Origin: Caryophanales bacterium
GTDB lineage: Bacteria > Bacillota_I > Bacilli_A > Izemoplasmatales > UBA1188
NCBI GenBank assembly: GCA_016287865.1
Contig: JAEEXP010000004.1
Location: forward strand, 1-60,209
Length of the DNA stretch: 60,209 bases
Direction of reading: 5' to 3'
Made by a program: the position numbers and the translations under genes. Below are positions 34,097 to 43,101 of the stretch, one piece after another (within the stretch, counting starts at the first letter, position 1; each line of letters starts with the position of its first letter). The notes below the pieces were generated by a model that had not been told where the DNA came from, searched no databases, and saw only the letters and a list, made by a program, of their open reading frames with translations.

Positions 34097-34168
34097 CAGG
34101 ACCAGAAGGATTCGAACCTTCGAATGATAGGGTCAGAGCCTATTGCCTTACCGCTTGGCGATGGTCCT
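34097..34168 (-). tRNA. tRNA-Gln, anticodon CUG
   Basis: On the minus strand the 72-base cloverleaf folds with a seven-pair acceptor (AGGACCA with TGGTCCT), D-arm GCC/GGC with AAGCGGTAA loop, a five-pair anticodon stem ATAGG/CCTAT, loop CTCTGAC (anticodon CTG, reads CAG), a five-base variable loop and TTCGAAT T-loop. The discriminator is G. CCA is not encoded, consistent with the cca gene at 53160. The D-loop and G73 fit glutamine tRNAs. Position 1 is A, unlike the usual U1 of tRNA-Gln. Confidence 0.93.
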
Positions 34169-34237
34169 ATAGTTTCTTATAGTATACACTATAATTCAAG
34201 TAATATTGTAAAGAGTGCTTTATGAAAACGTTTTTTA

Positions 34238-34879
34238 TTATCTTGTTCTAATTCTTGCCTTCTTAAATAAAATAGGAAGGAGTATGAAACAGAACGTTGT
34301 AGTAACTATATAGAATAAGAAATATACCTTAAAAAATGTTACAAATTTAGTATTTAAGAAATATTCAGGCATTATCACAAAGAGGAATACATATAGGTCA
34401 GAAATAATAGAAACTGATGTATTAGCTTTAATTAAAGATAATCTCTTTTCAAGCTTATCAGGATCACCTGTCGTATTTAATAATATTCTAGTTAGTAGTG
34501 ATAAAAACGCGATTAATAGGGCAATAGATAATCCAACAATATTAAATGATAGATTATGAATATTACCATAATTTAAAACAATATAAGTTACCATAAAAGA
34601 TAACTGAAGTATAAATAATACAATATTTATAGTGAAAGCGGCTGGAGCACTACCAATAAATTTAGGTGTAGTACCAAACAACCATTTAGTCGCTTCTTTT
34701 TCTTCGTTTGAAACGTGTTCATAAATCTTTGTCTTACATCTTGGGCAAACTTTATCTTCAACCTTTAATACCTTACCGCATATTGGGCATGAGAATAAAC
34801 CTGGGGTTAAAGGTTCACCACAAGACATACAAATAGTTTGAAAATTGTCATTCTGACATCCGCAATGAGGGCAATTCAT
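34238..34879 (-). CDS. Zinc-ribbon membrane protein
   Basis: This 213-residue protein has two N-terminal zinc ribbons, CPHCGCQ...CMSCGEP and CPICGKV...CPRCKT (about residues 3-56). Four to five hydrophobic segments follow (about 85-210) with a basic end KKARIRTR. The substrate or partner is unknown; double zinc ribbons joined to helices are common in membrane regulators. I chose ATG 34879 with TAGGT upstream, because an earlier ATG at 34903 overlaps galE. It lies seven bases after galE on the same strand and may be co-transcribed with it. Confidence 0.75.
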   Translation of the reverse strand: MNCPHCGCQNDNFQTICMSCGEPLTPGLFSCPICGKVLKVEDKVCPRCKTKIYEHVSNEEKEATKWLFGTTPKFIGSAPAAFTINIVLFILQLSFMVTYIVLNYGNIHNLSFNIVGLSIALLIAFLSLLTRILLNTTGDPDKLEKRLSLIKANTSVSIISDLYVFLFVIMPEYFLNTKFVTFFKVYFLFYIVTTTFCFILLPILFKKARIRTR

Positions 34880-34886
34880 AATATAC

Positions 34887-35867
34887 CTACTTACTATATC
34901 CATTAGGATAATTTTCTTTAAATTTTAAAGCTGCCTTGATAGAGTCTTCTAAAGTATGTTTAGGTTCCCAACCAAGTACTTCTTTTGCTTTTAAAGCTGA
35001 TGCAACTAGTGTATCAGGGTCACCTGGACGTCTTGGTCCGATTTCATAGTTAACCTTTTTACCTGATACTTTTTCTACTGTCTTAATAATTTCAAGGTTA
35101 GATGAACCAGTAGTTGTGCCTAAGTTAAAGAAATTAGATTCATTTCCTTTTTCTAAGTATCTTAAAGCTTTAACATGTGCATCTACTAAATCAACAACGT
35201 TGATATAGTCTCTTACATTAGTTCCATCTTTGGTATTATAGTCATTACCAAATACTTGAAGTTTTTGTCTTAAACCAAGTGCAGTATCAAGAACAATTGG
35301 GATTAGGTGAGTTTCAGGTCTATGATCTTCGCCTTTAGATCCATCATCAAGTGCACCACATACATTAAAATATCTAAGTGCAACATACTTCATTCCATAG
35401 GCTTTATCAAACCATTTCATAATTTCTTCCATCATACATTTAGTTTCACCATATGGGCTTGATGGGTTAAATGGTAGTGATTCATCAATTACACTCACAT
35501 CTTGCATGCCGTAAGTTGCGGCACTAGATGAGAATACAATCTTTTTAACATTATTATCTACCATTACTTTTAAGAGTTCTAAAGTACCATATACATTATT
35601 AATAAAGTATTCATATGGTTTTTCACAAGATTCGCCTACTTGTGATTTAGCTGCGAAATGAATAACAGCATCGATTCTTTCTTCTTTAAATACTTTATCA
35701 AGAGCTTCTTTATCTCTTATATCAACATTATAAAATTTATAACCTTTAATAGCATCTAAATGACCTCTTTCAAGGTTATCAACAATAACAACTTCATCAG
35801 TTTTACTTAAAATTTCAGTGCAACAAGAGCCAATATATCCAGCTCCACCAGTAATTAGTACTTTCAT
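34887..35867 (-). CDS. galE: UDP-glucose 4-epimerase
   Basis: This 326-residue extended short-chain dehydrogenase interconverts UDP-galactose and UDP-glucose. Motifs are the NAD-binding GGAGYIGS (residues 7-14), FAAKSQVGES near 71, SSSAATYG near 112, catalytic SPYGETK near 137, NVCGA near 169 and NVRDYINV near 216. Length is slightly shorter than the usual 330-340 residues. GAGGTG precedes the ATG. The gene is divergent from galM-galT-galK across a 129-base region that must hold both promoters; a TATAAT box is visible on the minus strand near 35901-35906. No gal repressor is in the window. Confidence 0.95.
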   Translation of the reverse strand: MKVLITGGAGYIGSCCTEILSKTDEVVIVDNLERGHLDAIKGYKFYNVDIRDKEALDKVFKEERIDAVIHFAAKSQVGESCEKPYEYFINNVYGTLELLKVMVDNNVKKIVFSSSAATYGMQDVSVIDESLPFNPSSPYGETKCMMEEIMKWFDKAYGMKYVALRYFNVCGALDDGSKGEDHRPETHLIPIVLDTALGLRQKLQVFGNDYNTKDGTNVRDYINVVDLVDAHVKALRYLEKGNESNFFNLGTTTGSSNLEIIKTVEKVSGKKVNYEIGPRRPGDPDTLVASALKAKEVLGWEPKHTLEDSIKAALKFKENYPNGYSK

Positions 35868-35996
35868 ATTTTTTCACCTCTTTTAAAATAATCATATCAT
35901 ATTATAAAAAATAGTGTTATACTTTAAGTGAAAAAAGTAAAAAATTGTTGTTTTTAATGGACTTTTTGAAAAATATATACAATTTTTGAGGTAACT

Positions 35997-37010
35997 ATGT
36001 ACAAAGTAATCATTCATCCAAACAATCTAAAATTCATTGAGTTTTATAACCGTGACAATTTCCACGTAATCCTTTCAAATTACGGTGCATCTATCTATGA
36101 AATTGGTTCGGTTGATAAAAGAGGAGTGACTGAAACAGTTACTCTTAGTCCAATTATGATTAAGTACTACAATAACCCTAAATTTTATGGTTTAACTGTG
36201 GGAAGAGTCGCAGGACGTCTTAAAGATGCGAGATTCAAAATTAGAGACATACCTTATCGTATTCAACCTAACGATGGAGCTAATCTTCTTCATTCAGGTT
36301 TCCACACTTTAGCTCATCAAATATTTGATTATAATATTGATGACTATGAGGATAAGACAGTAGTTACTTATTCTATTCATGTTAAAGATATGGAAGATTC
36401 ATTCCCTGGAGATTTAGATTTCAGAGTTGTCTATACTCTTTATAAAGATGAAGACACTCTTAATGTTAGATATCTTGCGATGTCATCGAAAGATACAGTA
36501 CTTAATATTACTAACCATTCTTATTTCAATCTTTCAGGTAATCTATCTAGAACCGTGGAAGATGAATATTTATCTATTAATAAAGAAAAAGTTGGATTAA
36601 TGGATGAAGATTTAATTCTTGAAAGATTTATCGACGTTCCAAAAGAATTTGATTTTAGAACTCCAAAAAGAATTGATACTCACTTAAAAGATAAAGAGAT
36701 TAGAGAACTAGTTACTCATGGATATGACCATATCTTTAGTGGTTCTGATCCACTCAAAGTAACTTTATATGATAAAACATCAGGTAGATTCTTAGAGATT
36801 ACTTCTTCTTATAAAGATGTAGTTATATATACTAATAATACAAAGAGCGATTCAGTACTATTAAATCAAGTATTTGATAAAGAATATTTAGGTATCGCTA
36901 TTGAACCAGGAAGATATCATAAAGTTCTTGAAAAGGATGGATACCTAATTAAAGCTAATACTTTATATAATCATGAAATTAATTACCACTTTTCAGTTAA
37001 AGGAGAATAA
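35997..37010 (+). CDS. galM: Aldose 1-epimerase (mutarotase)
   Basis: This 337-residue protein interconverts the anomers of galactose before phosphorylation. Family motifs are YGASIYEIG near residue 24, VGRVAGRLKDARF near 65, LLHSGFHTL near 94, the catalytic His in ITNHSYFNLSG near 172, GYDHIF near 242, and the catalytic Glu in GIAIEPGRYH near 301. Length is normal for GalM. GAGGT lies four bases before the ATG, close but usable. It is the first gene of galM-galT-galK-DUF362-SGNH, two bases before galT. Confidence 0.93.
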   Translation: MYKVIIHPNNLKFIEFYNRDNFHVILSNYGASIYEIGSVDKRGVTETVTLSPIMIKYYNNPKFYGLTVGRVAGRLKDARFKIRDIPYRIQPNDGANLLHSGFHTLAHQIFDYNIDDYEDKTVVTYSIHVKDMEDSFPGDLDFRVVYTLYKDEDTLNVRYLAMSSKDTVLNITNHSYFNLSGNLSRTVEDEYLSINKEKVGLMDEDLILERFIDVPKEFDFRTPKRIDTHLKDKEIRELVTHGYDHIFSGSDPLKVTLYDKTSGRFLEITSSYKDVVIYTNNTKSDSVLLNQVFDKEYLGIAIEPGRYHKVLEKDGYLIKANTLYNHEINYHFSVKGE

Positions 37011-37012
37011 TT

Positions 37013-38533
37013 ATGCTTGAAAGAATAGTTGAAGAAATCATACATTATGGAGTTAAGCATTTATTCTTAAATGAAGATGACGTAATGTTCGTAAGAAATG
37101 AAATATTAAATGAATTAGGCCTTGATAAACCATACGATGGTGATCATTTAAGATTTGATGAAATAGATTATCTTGATTCACCTACACCTATTATTAATAA
37201 ACTTAAAGAAGAAATGCCTGAAATAGATGATAGAAAGATTGAAAGAATCATGTCTTTTATCACGCCTATGCCTAGCCAATTAATCTCTAATTTTAAAGAA
37301 CTCAAAGAAAATAGTGTAGAAGATGCGACTAGCTACTTCTACTATCTTATGACTAGAAATAACTATATTAAGGTAGATGATATTAAAAAGAATCTATCTT
37401 GGATATATGAAGGTGAAGCTAATAATCTTAAGATTACTATTAACTTATCTAAACCAGAAAAGAATAATAAAGATATAGCTAAACTTGTAGGAGCTAAATC
37501 TACTACTTATCCTAAATGTTTACTCTGCTATTCTAATGTAGGTTTCTATGGAAGCGAGGGTAAACCTGCTAGATCAAATATTAGAGTTGTGCCTCTAATG
37601 CTTAATGGCGAAGATTGGTTTATGCAATATTCACCATATGCATACTATAAAGAACACGCAATCGTAATCAATAAAGTTCATACTCCAATGAGGATAACTC
37701 ACGAAACATTTAGAAAACTAACCGATTTCGTAGATGAATTCCCTAATTATTTCATTGGAAGTAATGCGGATCTTCCAATTGTAGGTGGTTCAATCCTTGA
37801 CCATGAGCATTATCAAGGTGGTCTTGAACTTATGCCTATGATTTATTCAAAGACTAGATATGAATTTAAACATAAAGATTATCCAGAATTAAGTATTAAT
37901 TATTTAAACTGGTATAACTCTGCGTTTAAATTAGTTTCTAAGAATAAAGAAGATATTATTAACTTCGCATCATTACTATTTGATACATTTATCACTTATA
38001 CTGATGAATCTATTGATTTGGTTCATGAAGATTATAATGGAAGACATTCAACCATCACTCCAATTGTAAGAAAGAATAATGGAAACTATGAAGCTTACAT
38101 TATTCTAAGAAATAATAGATGTAATGAAAAATATCCTGACGGTATTTTCCACGCTCATTCTCAATACCACAATATTAAAAAAGAAGGTATTGGATTAATT
38201 GAGGCTATGGGTTTATTTATTCTTCCACCTAGACTAAAGAATGAACTTGAATTAATTAAACAAATTTTATCTAATGACGAAGACTCAATAAGAGAAATCG
38301 TAGAAAAGAATCCATCTCTTGAAAAACACTTATCTTTAATCAATAAACTAGTAGTTAAATATAGAAGATCTAATAACTATGAAGTAGCTGATGAAATTGT
38401 CAAAAATGAAGTTGGACATATCTGCGAAAACATTTTAAGAAACACTGGTATATTTAAAGATACAATTGATGGACAATTAGCTCTATTTAATTTCATAGAG
38501 CAACTTAACTTGGAGGTAATTAATAATGACTAG
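37013..38533 (+). CDS. galT: Galactose-1-phosphate uridylyltransferase, class II
   Basis: This 506-residue protein is the long Gram-positive (class II) form of GalT, which exchanges UMP between UDP-glucose and galactose 1-phosphate. The size, the core segment SNVGFYGSEGKPARSN near 173, the active-site-like VGGSILDHEHYQGG near 256, and HSTITPIVRKNNG near 344 are all family-typical. The extended N-terminal helical region (1-150) is absent from class I enzymes. AAAGGAG precedes the ATG and the end overlaps galK by eight bases. Confidence 0.94.
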   Translation: MLERIVEEIIHYGVKHLFLNEDDVMFVRNEILNELGLDKPYDGDHLRFDEIDYLDSPTPIINKLKEEMPEIDDRKIERIMSFITPMPSQLISNFKELKENSVEDATSYFYYLMTRNNYIKVDDIKKNLSWIYEGEANNLKITINLSKPEKNNKDIAKLVGAKSTTYPKCLLCYSNVGFYGSEGKPARSNIRVVPLMLNGEDWFMQYSPYAYYKEHAIVINKVHTPMRITHETFRKLTDFVDEFPNYFIGSNADLPIVGGSILDHEHYQGGLELMPMIYSKTRYEFKHKDYPELSINYLNWYNSAFKLVSKNKEDIINFASLLFDTFITYTDESIDLVHEDYNGRHSTITPIVRKNNGNYEAYIILRNNRCNEKYPDGIFHAHSQYHNIKKEGIGLIEAMGLFILPPRLKNELELIKQILSNDEDSIREIVEKNPSLEKHLSLINKLVVKYRRSNNYEVADEIVKNEVGHICENILRNTGIFKDTIDGQLALFNFIEQLNLEVINND

Positions 38534-39749
38534 AAATGTAGGTATTATTTATGGTAATAAAGAAAAATGGTATCAAAATAGAAAAGACAAAGTAGCATCT
38601 TTATTCGAAAAATACTACAATGAAAAACCTAGTCACTTCTTCTCATCTCCAGGACGTGTAGAAGTTCTTGGAAACCACACAGATCACAATAATGGATACG
38701 TAATGGTTTCAGCCATTGACCTTGACATTTTTGCAGCAGTAAAAAAGAGAGATGATAATATGGTTATCATCAATAGTGAAGGCTATCATGATAACACTAT
38801 TAATATTTCTTCTTTAGATAGACTTGAAAGCGAAGCTGATTCATCTAATGGACTAATCAGAGGTGTACTCTTTAAATTACATGAACTCGGATATAAAGTT
38901 GGCGGATTCAGCGCCATTACTGATTCAAACATCTTTAAAGGTGCAGGCCTATCATCTAGTGCCGCATTTGAAGTACTCGTTGGTCAAATTATGAATGTTT
39001 TATATAATGATTCAAAGATTGATAGAGTAACACTCGCAAAAGTTGGCCAATTTGCTGAAAATGTATATTATGGCAAACCTTCAGGCTTACTAGATCAAAT
39101 GGGTGTATCTTTAGGTGGATTTAACTTTATTGACTTTAAATCTACTAAAGAACCTCAAATCACAAATTTCAATTTCCAACTTAAAGATTATAGAGTAGTT
39201 TTAGTAAATACTGGTGGATCACACGGTAACTTAACTAGTTATTATGCATCTATTAAAAACGATATGATTAATGTCGCTAAATACTTTAATAAAAATACTT
39301 TAAGAGAAGTTGAAGAAAAAGAATTTTTAGAAGCTATCCCAAGAATAAAGAGAAAACTTGGTGGAAGAGCAATTCTAAGAGCTATGCACTATTTTGACGA
39401 AAATAAGAGAGTGTTATGTGCTTATGAAGCATTAAAGAATGGTGATATTGATACTTTCCTTAAGATGGTTAATGAAAGCGGCGAATCATCATATAAATTA
39501 CTTGAAAACTGTTTCGTACAAAAAGATTCTAAACAAGGAATCGCACTTGCGCTAAATGTATCTAAAAAGATTTTAAAGAATGGCGCTTGTAGAGTTCATG
39601 GTGGTGGATTCAAAGGCACAATTATCGCATATGTTCATGTATCAGAACAAATCGCATACATTGATACAATGAAGAAAATATTTGGAGAAAGAAACGTAGT
39701 AAAATTAAACTTAAGACCTATTGGAGCAAATGTAATAGAGGAGGAATAA
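38526..39749 (+). CDS. galK: Galactokinase
   Basis: This 407-residue GHMP kinase phosphorylates galactose. It has the galactokinase signature in PGRVEVLGNHTDHNNGY near residue 42, the ATP loop GAGLSSSAAFEV near 139, catalytic GKPSGLLDQMG near 183, and C-terminal GGGFKGTIIAYV near 358. The first motif reads GNHTDHNNG where most galactokinases read GEHTDY. Its ATG lies eight bases inside galT, with GGAGG upstream, so coupled translation is likely. It is slightly longer than the Bacillus enzyme. Confidence 0.95.
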   Translation: MTRNVGIIYGNKEKWYQNRKDKVASLFEKYYNEKPSHFFSSPGRVEVLGNHTDHNNGYVMVSAIDLDIFAAVKKRDDNMVIINSEGYHDNTINISSLDRLESEADSSNGLIRGVLFKLHELGYKVGGFSAITDSNIFKGAGLSSSAAFEVLVGQIMNVLYNDSKIDRVTLAKVGQFAENVYYGKPSGLLDQMGVSLGGFNFIDFKSTKEPQITNFNFQLKDYRVVLVNTGGSHGNLTSYYASIKNDMINVAKYFNKNTLREVEEKEFLEAIPRIKRKLGGRAILRAMHYFDENKRVLCAYEALKNGDIDTFLKMVNESGESSYKLLENCFVQKDSKQGIALALNVSKKILKNGACRVHGGGFKGTIIAYVHVSEQIAYIDTMKKIFGERNVVKLNLRPIGANVIEEE

Positions 39750-39751
39750 AA

Positions 39752-40642
39752 ATGTCAAAAGTTTATTTCATTAAAGACATTAGCAGTGCTTCATTAATTA
39801 AGATTTTTAATGCATTAAATGTAGATCTAAAAGGTAAAGTTGCGGTTAAGCTTTCATCTGGTGAACCTGGTGGTCACAATTTCTTAAATGCAAAAATGAT
39901 TAAACCATTAGTTGATAAAGTAAATGGTACAATAGTTGAATGCAATACTTCTTATGGCGGAAAACGTTTTGAGACTGAATCACATGAAAAAGTAATGATT
40001 GACCATGGTTTTGGTAAAATTGCAAACTTTGAAATCTTAGATAAAGTTAGTGATATGCCTCTTCCAGTTAAAATTGGAAAACATCTTAAAGAAAACTATG
40101 TTGGTAGTGGAATTAAAAACTATGATTCTATTCTTATGCTTTCTCACTTTAAAGGTCATACAATGGCAGGGTTTGGTGGAGCACTTAAGAATATGTCTAT
40201 TGGGCTAGCTTCAAGAGAAGGTAAATGTTTCATCCACTCTGCAGGTAAATCTAAAGATTCAAAAGCTTTCTGGAGTGGAAAACTTGGTCCATTCCCTTCT
40301 CAAGAAGATTTCATTGAATCTATGGCTGAAGCATGTGAATCAGTAATGGATTATATGGGAAGAGAAAATATCGTATATATCAACGTTGCAAATAACTTAT
40401 CAGTTGACTGTGACTGTGACTCTCATCCAGAAAAACCATGTTTAGATGATATTGGTATCTTTGCAAGTTTAGACCCTGTTGCAGTTGATAAAGCATGTAT
40501 CAATGCTGTATTAACTTCTACTGACAAAGGTCGTGAACATTTCCTTGAAAGAGTTAACACAAGAAAAGGAACTCATATTTTAGATTATTCGGCTGAAATT
40601 GGCCTTGGATCTAAAGAATATGAATTAGTTATTATTGAATAA
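39752..40642 (+). CDS. DUF362 domain protein without ferredoxin module
   Basis: This 296-residue protein is a DUF362 domain: GKVAVKLSSGEPGGHNFLN near residue 29, CNTSYGGKR near 65, LSHFKGHTMAGFGGALKNMS near 130, FIHSAGKSK near 163, and VDCDCDSHPEKPC near 219. The GH-GFGGALKN core defines the family. Four clustered cysteines (CxC...C) may bind a metal, but the usual 4Fe-4S ferredoxin half is absent. The biochemical role of DUF362 proteins is unknown. GAGGAGG precedes the ATG two bases after galK, so it is part of the galactose operon. No conventional galactose gene is expected here. Confidence 0.82.
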   Translation: MSKVYFIKDISSASLIKIFNALNVDLKGKVAVKLSSGEPGGHNFLNAKMIKPLVDKVNGTIVECNTSYGGKRFETESHEKVMIDHGFGKIANFEILDKVSDMPLPVKIGKHLKENYVGSGIKNYDSILMLSHFKGHTMAGFGGALKNMSIGLASREGKCFIHSAGKSKDSKAFWSGKLGPFPSQEDFIESMAEACESVMDYMGRENIVYINVANNLSVDCDCDSHPEKPCLDDIGIFASLDPVAVDKACINAVLTSTDKGREHFLERVNTRKGTHILDYSAEIGLGSKEYELVIIE

Positions 40643-41379
40643 TGAATATAAAGAAGTTAAATATTATATATTTATCGATAATTGGTATACTTACTGCGCT
40701 TCTTATTGCAATATCTATATCATTTATGATATTTGTACATAAAAATAAACAATTAACACCCGTGAAATATAACGATTATTATTACAACAAATGTGACACT
40801 TATGTCATAGAAAACCAAACATTTGAAAGAGGCCAAATAATATTTTTAGGAGATTCAATCACAGATTTATTTCCTCTTAACGATTATTTTAGTGACTTAA
40901 CACTTAAAACTTATAATAGAGGAATAGGTGGAGACATTACACAAGGTGTAATTGATAGACTTAGAATATCTGTCTATGACTTAAAGCCATCAAAAATAGT
41001 TCTCTTAATTGGTATTAATGATATAGACGCTGGTAGACCAGTTAATTATATAGTTTCTAACTATAATAAAATTCTTTCATTGATAAAAGAGAATCTTCCA
41101 AACACAGAAGTTTATTGTATGTCTTTATTATCTCAAAACGATGATATAGAGCAATATACTACTATTAGAATTAAAAATACTATTCCAAAAATCATGAAAC
41201 TAAATGATAATATCAAAAAATTAGCTAAAGATTTTGGATATACTTATGTAGATTTATTCTCTGAAACAATTAAAAAAGAGAATAATACTCTTATTAAATC
41301 ATATAGTGATGATGGTCTACATCTAAACGCTAATGGTTTTGAAGTTTGGACTAGAGTAATTAAACCATATTTAGAATAA
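40642..41379 (+). CDS. Membrane-anchored SGNH/GDSL hydrolase
   Basis: This 245-residue protein has one N-terminal membrane segment (about 9-31), so its catalytic domain faces outward. All SGNH blocks are present: LGDSITD near 71 (Ser), NRGIGGD near 94 (Gly), LIGINDI near 126 (Asn), and DDGLHLNANGF near 224 (Asp, His). The family removes acetyl or acyl groups from sugars or lipids. Its ATG shares a base with the DUF362 stop (TAATG). As the last gene of the gal operon, it may act on a galactose-bearing acetylated glycan; that is inference. Confidence 0.87.
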   Translation: MNIKKLNIIYLSIIGILTALLIAISISFMIFVHKNKQLTPVKYNDYYYNKCDTYVIENQTFERGQIIFLGDSITDLFPLNDYFSDLTLKTYNRGIGGDITQGVIDRLRISVYDLKPSKIVLLIGINDIDAGRPVNYIVSNYNKILSLIKENLPNTEVYCMSLLSQNDDIEQYTTIRIKNTIPKIMKLNDNIKKLAKDFGYTYVDLFSETIKKENNTLIKSYSDDGLHLNANGFEVWTRVIKPYLE

Positions 41380-41380
41380 A

Positions 41381-41405
41381 AAAATGCAGGATTTTCCTGC
41401 ATTTT
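41381..41405. terminator. Bidirectional terminator after the galactose operon
   Basis: Eleven-base arms (41381-41391 and 41395-41405, core ATGCAGGA) have a three-base loop, with A- and T-runs on the two sides, between convergent genes. Confidence 0.85.
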
Positions 41406-42187
41406 TATTTGCTTAATAATTCTTTTAAATCTCTAAGTTCAGATGTATTGTTGAGATATTCTTTATGTAAAATAGAATCTTTAAAATAAATCTTTAAGCC
41501 ATAAGGTTCAAAGCCTTCTTTTGCACCTAATGTTTTAACAATTCTATACTTATCATCCACTATTTCAAGTGCTGCATAATTAGAAATTAAGATACCTACT
41601 GTATCTAACTTTTTAACGAATTCTATTGAAGTTTCTTCTCTTCCTTCACTATCAGCATGTGGTACAAAGAATCCATCAATAAAATCAAGACAATTACACA
41701 TAGTTAAAGGTAATGTGAAATCATTAGCTGCGATTCTATTAGAATCAGTTGAACAATATTTAAACCAACAATTAGCTCCAGCTGATACACCAGATAATAC
41801 TTTTCCTTTATCAAAAGCCTCTTTTAATAAGATATCAATCTTATTCTTCTTCCATATTTCAATCATTTCTACTGTATTACCACCAGTTTCAAAAATGATA
41901 TCAGCTTTATCAAAGTATTCTTTAGATAATTCAAAATTCTCTAAGTCATTATTATCAAGGAATAATGTAGTAGCACCTAAAGTTTCATAGTTTTCTTTTA
42001 TTACTTCATAATTAATTCTTTGCATATCAAGCGGTTGTGCTTGAGCTAAGAACAAGAGTACTGGATGAGTTTTACCTGTGAGTCTAATTATTTCTTCATC
42101 CATATTTTTGATTTCATATTTAGATTTTTCAGTTTTAGAGTAATATCTTCCATTACCGCCGCCACCGATTGCGAATATTTTAGCCAT
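41405..42187 (-). CDS. Peptidase E-like (S51) protein
   Basis: This 260-residue protein is an S51 family member: IFAIGGGGNGRY at the start, FLAQAQ near residue 46, FETGGNTVEMI near 98, the nucleophile in SGVSAGANCWF near 132-142, and DGFFVPHADSEGR near 170. The family includes alpha-aspartyl dipeptidase (peptidase E) and cyanophycinase; without cyanophycin genes nearby, a dipeptidase is more likely. It overlaps the phosphotransferase gene by eight bases and forms the end of a walJ-kinase-S51 operon. Confidence 0.85.
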   Translation of the reverse strand: MAKIFAIGGGGNGRYYSKTEKSKYEIKNMDEEIIRLTGKTHPVLLFLAQAQPLDMQRINYEVIKENYETLGATTLFLDNNDLENFELSKEYFDKADIIFETGGNTVEMIEIWKKNKIDILLKEAFDKGKVLSGVSAGANCWFKYCSTDSNRIAANDFTLPLTMCNCLDFIDGFFVPHADSEGREETSIEFVKKLDTVGILISNYAALEIVDDKYRIVKTLGAKEGFEPYGLKIYFKDSILHKEYLNNTSELRDLKELLSK

Positions 42188-43100
42188 TCTTTAATACCTC
42201 TTTTTCATATTCTAGAATTTTATCATTCTTAATTAAATCAATTAGTTCTCTATTCTTATTTAAGAAGAAATAACCAATATCATTAAAATCTAAATTAAGA
42301 ATTTCATTATATCCTAAATGGTATTTCTCTTTAGCAACCAAATACCATTGCATATTAATAAAGGTTCTCCATAAGATTAAATATAATAATTCATCTTTTG
42401 AATGATTCTTCTTATATTCATTAAGTAAAAGAATTGAATACTTAAATTCTAAATTACCAAAAGTTGCGATGTCATATAAGTAATCATTGTTAGCTGCGAA
42501 CTCAAGATCGATAATATAAACCTTACCATCATCTGATAGCACTAAATTAGATGGTTGAGCATCATTATGACATGGATAAAGCTCTCTATTTATCAATTGT
42601 GAGCGTTTTGTGAGAAGCACATTTTTAGACTCATTATAGAGTTCATTTAAGTCATCTTTATGAACTTCATTCTCCATTTTTGTCAAATAGTCAAAAGGCT
42701 TGTAGTCATAGTCAAACTTATTCATTTGATGGAACGACTTAAAAGAATTAGATACCTCTTTAATATAGTTTTTATAATCAAGCGAATTTAAAGATGTACC
42801 GTCAATATATTCATAGATTCTTAAATCTAAATTCTCTTTATCAAAGTAAACACATTTTTGAACGAATGGATTATTCTTAGTTACATTTAAGGCACTTAAT
42901 TCATAGTCACGATTCACAAATCTGAGGCCATTTTTCTCTGTATAATGAACTGCGTATTTCTTATTATTCACGCTAAAAAGATAGGTTAAATTTGACATTC
43001 CACCTTCGTGTTTCATTATAAATTTTATATCATCTTTATTTGCATGTAATTCATTCACAAATATATTTATTATTCTTTCATTAATATCTTTATTAATCAT
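42180..43100 (-). CDS. Choline/ethanolamine kinase-like phosphotransferase
   Basis: This 306-residue protein has the choline-kinase fold: MKHEGGMSNLTYLF near 27 (phosphate loop), the catalytic loop CHNDAQPSNLVL near 183 and the metal motif YIIDLEFAANNDY near 200. LicA-type members phosphorylate choline for surface decoration, while others act on ethanolamine or thiamine. No choline transporter or cytidylyltransferase is nearby, so the substrate is open. I chose ATG 43100 with GAGGT upstream (shared with the walJ stop region); an upstream TTG at 43145 would lie inside walJ. Confidence 0.83.
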   Translation of the reverse strand: MINKDINERIINIFVNELHANKDDIKFIMKHEGGMSNLTYLFSVNNKKYAVHYTEKNGLRFVNRDYELSALNVTKNNPFVQKCVYFDKENLDLRIYEYIDGTSLNSLDYKNYIKEVSNSFKSFHQMNKFDYDYKPFDYLTKMENEVHKDDLNELYNESKNVLLTKRSQLINRELYPCHNDAQPSNLVLSDDGKVYIIDLEFAANNDYLYDIATFGNLEFKYSILLLNEYKKNHSKDELLYLILWRTFINMQWYLVAKEKYHLGYNEILNLDFNDIGYFFLNKNRELIDLIKNDKILEYEKEVLKNG

Positions 43101-43101
43101 A

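Noticed and set aside
34222-34236. Possible catabolite-response (cre) site ATGAAAACGTTTTTT
   Set aside because: The right half does not match the cre consensus and it lies at the 3' end of the zinc-ribbon gene, not near the gal promoters.
35868-35996. Operator for a gal repressor between galE and galM
   Set aside because: I found no convincing inverted repeat in this 129-base region, and no repressor gene is nearby.
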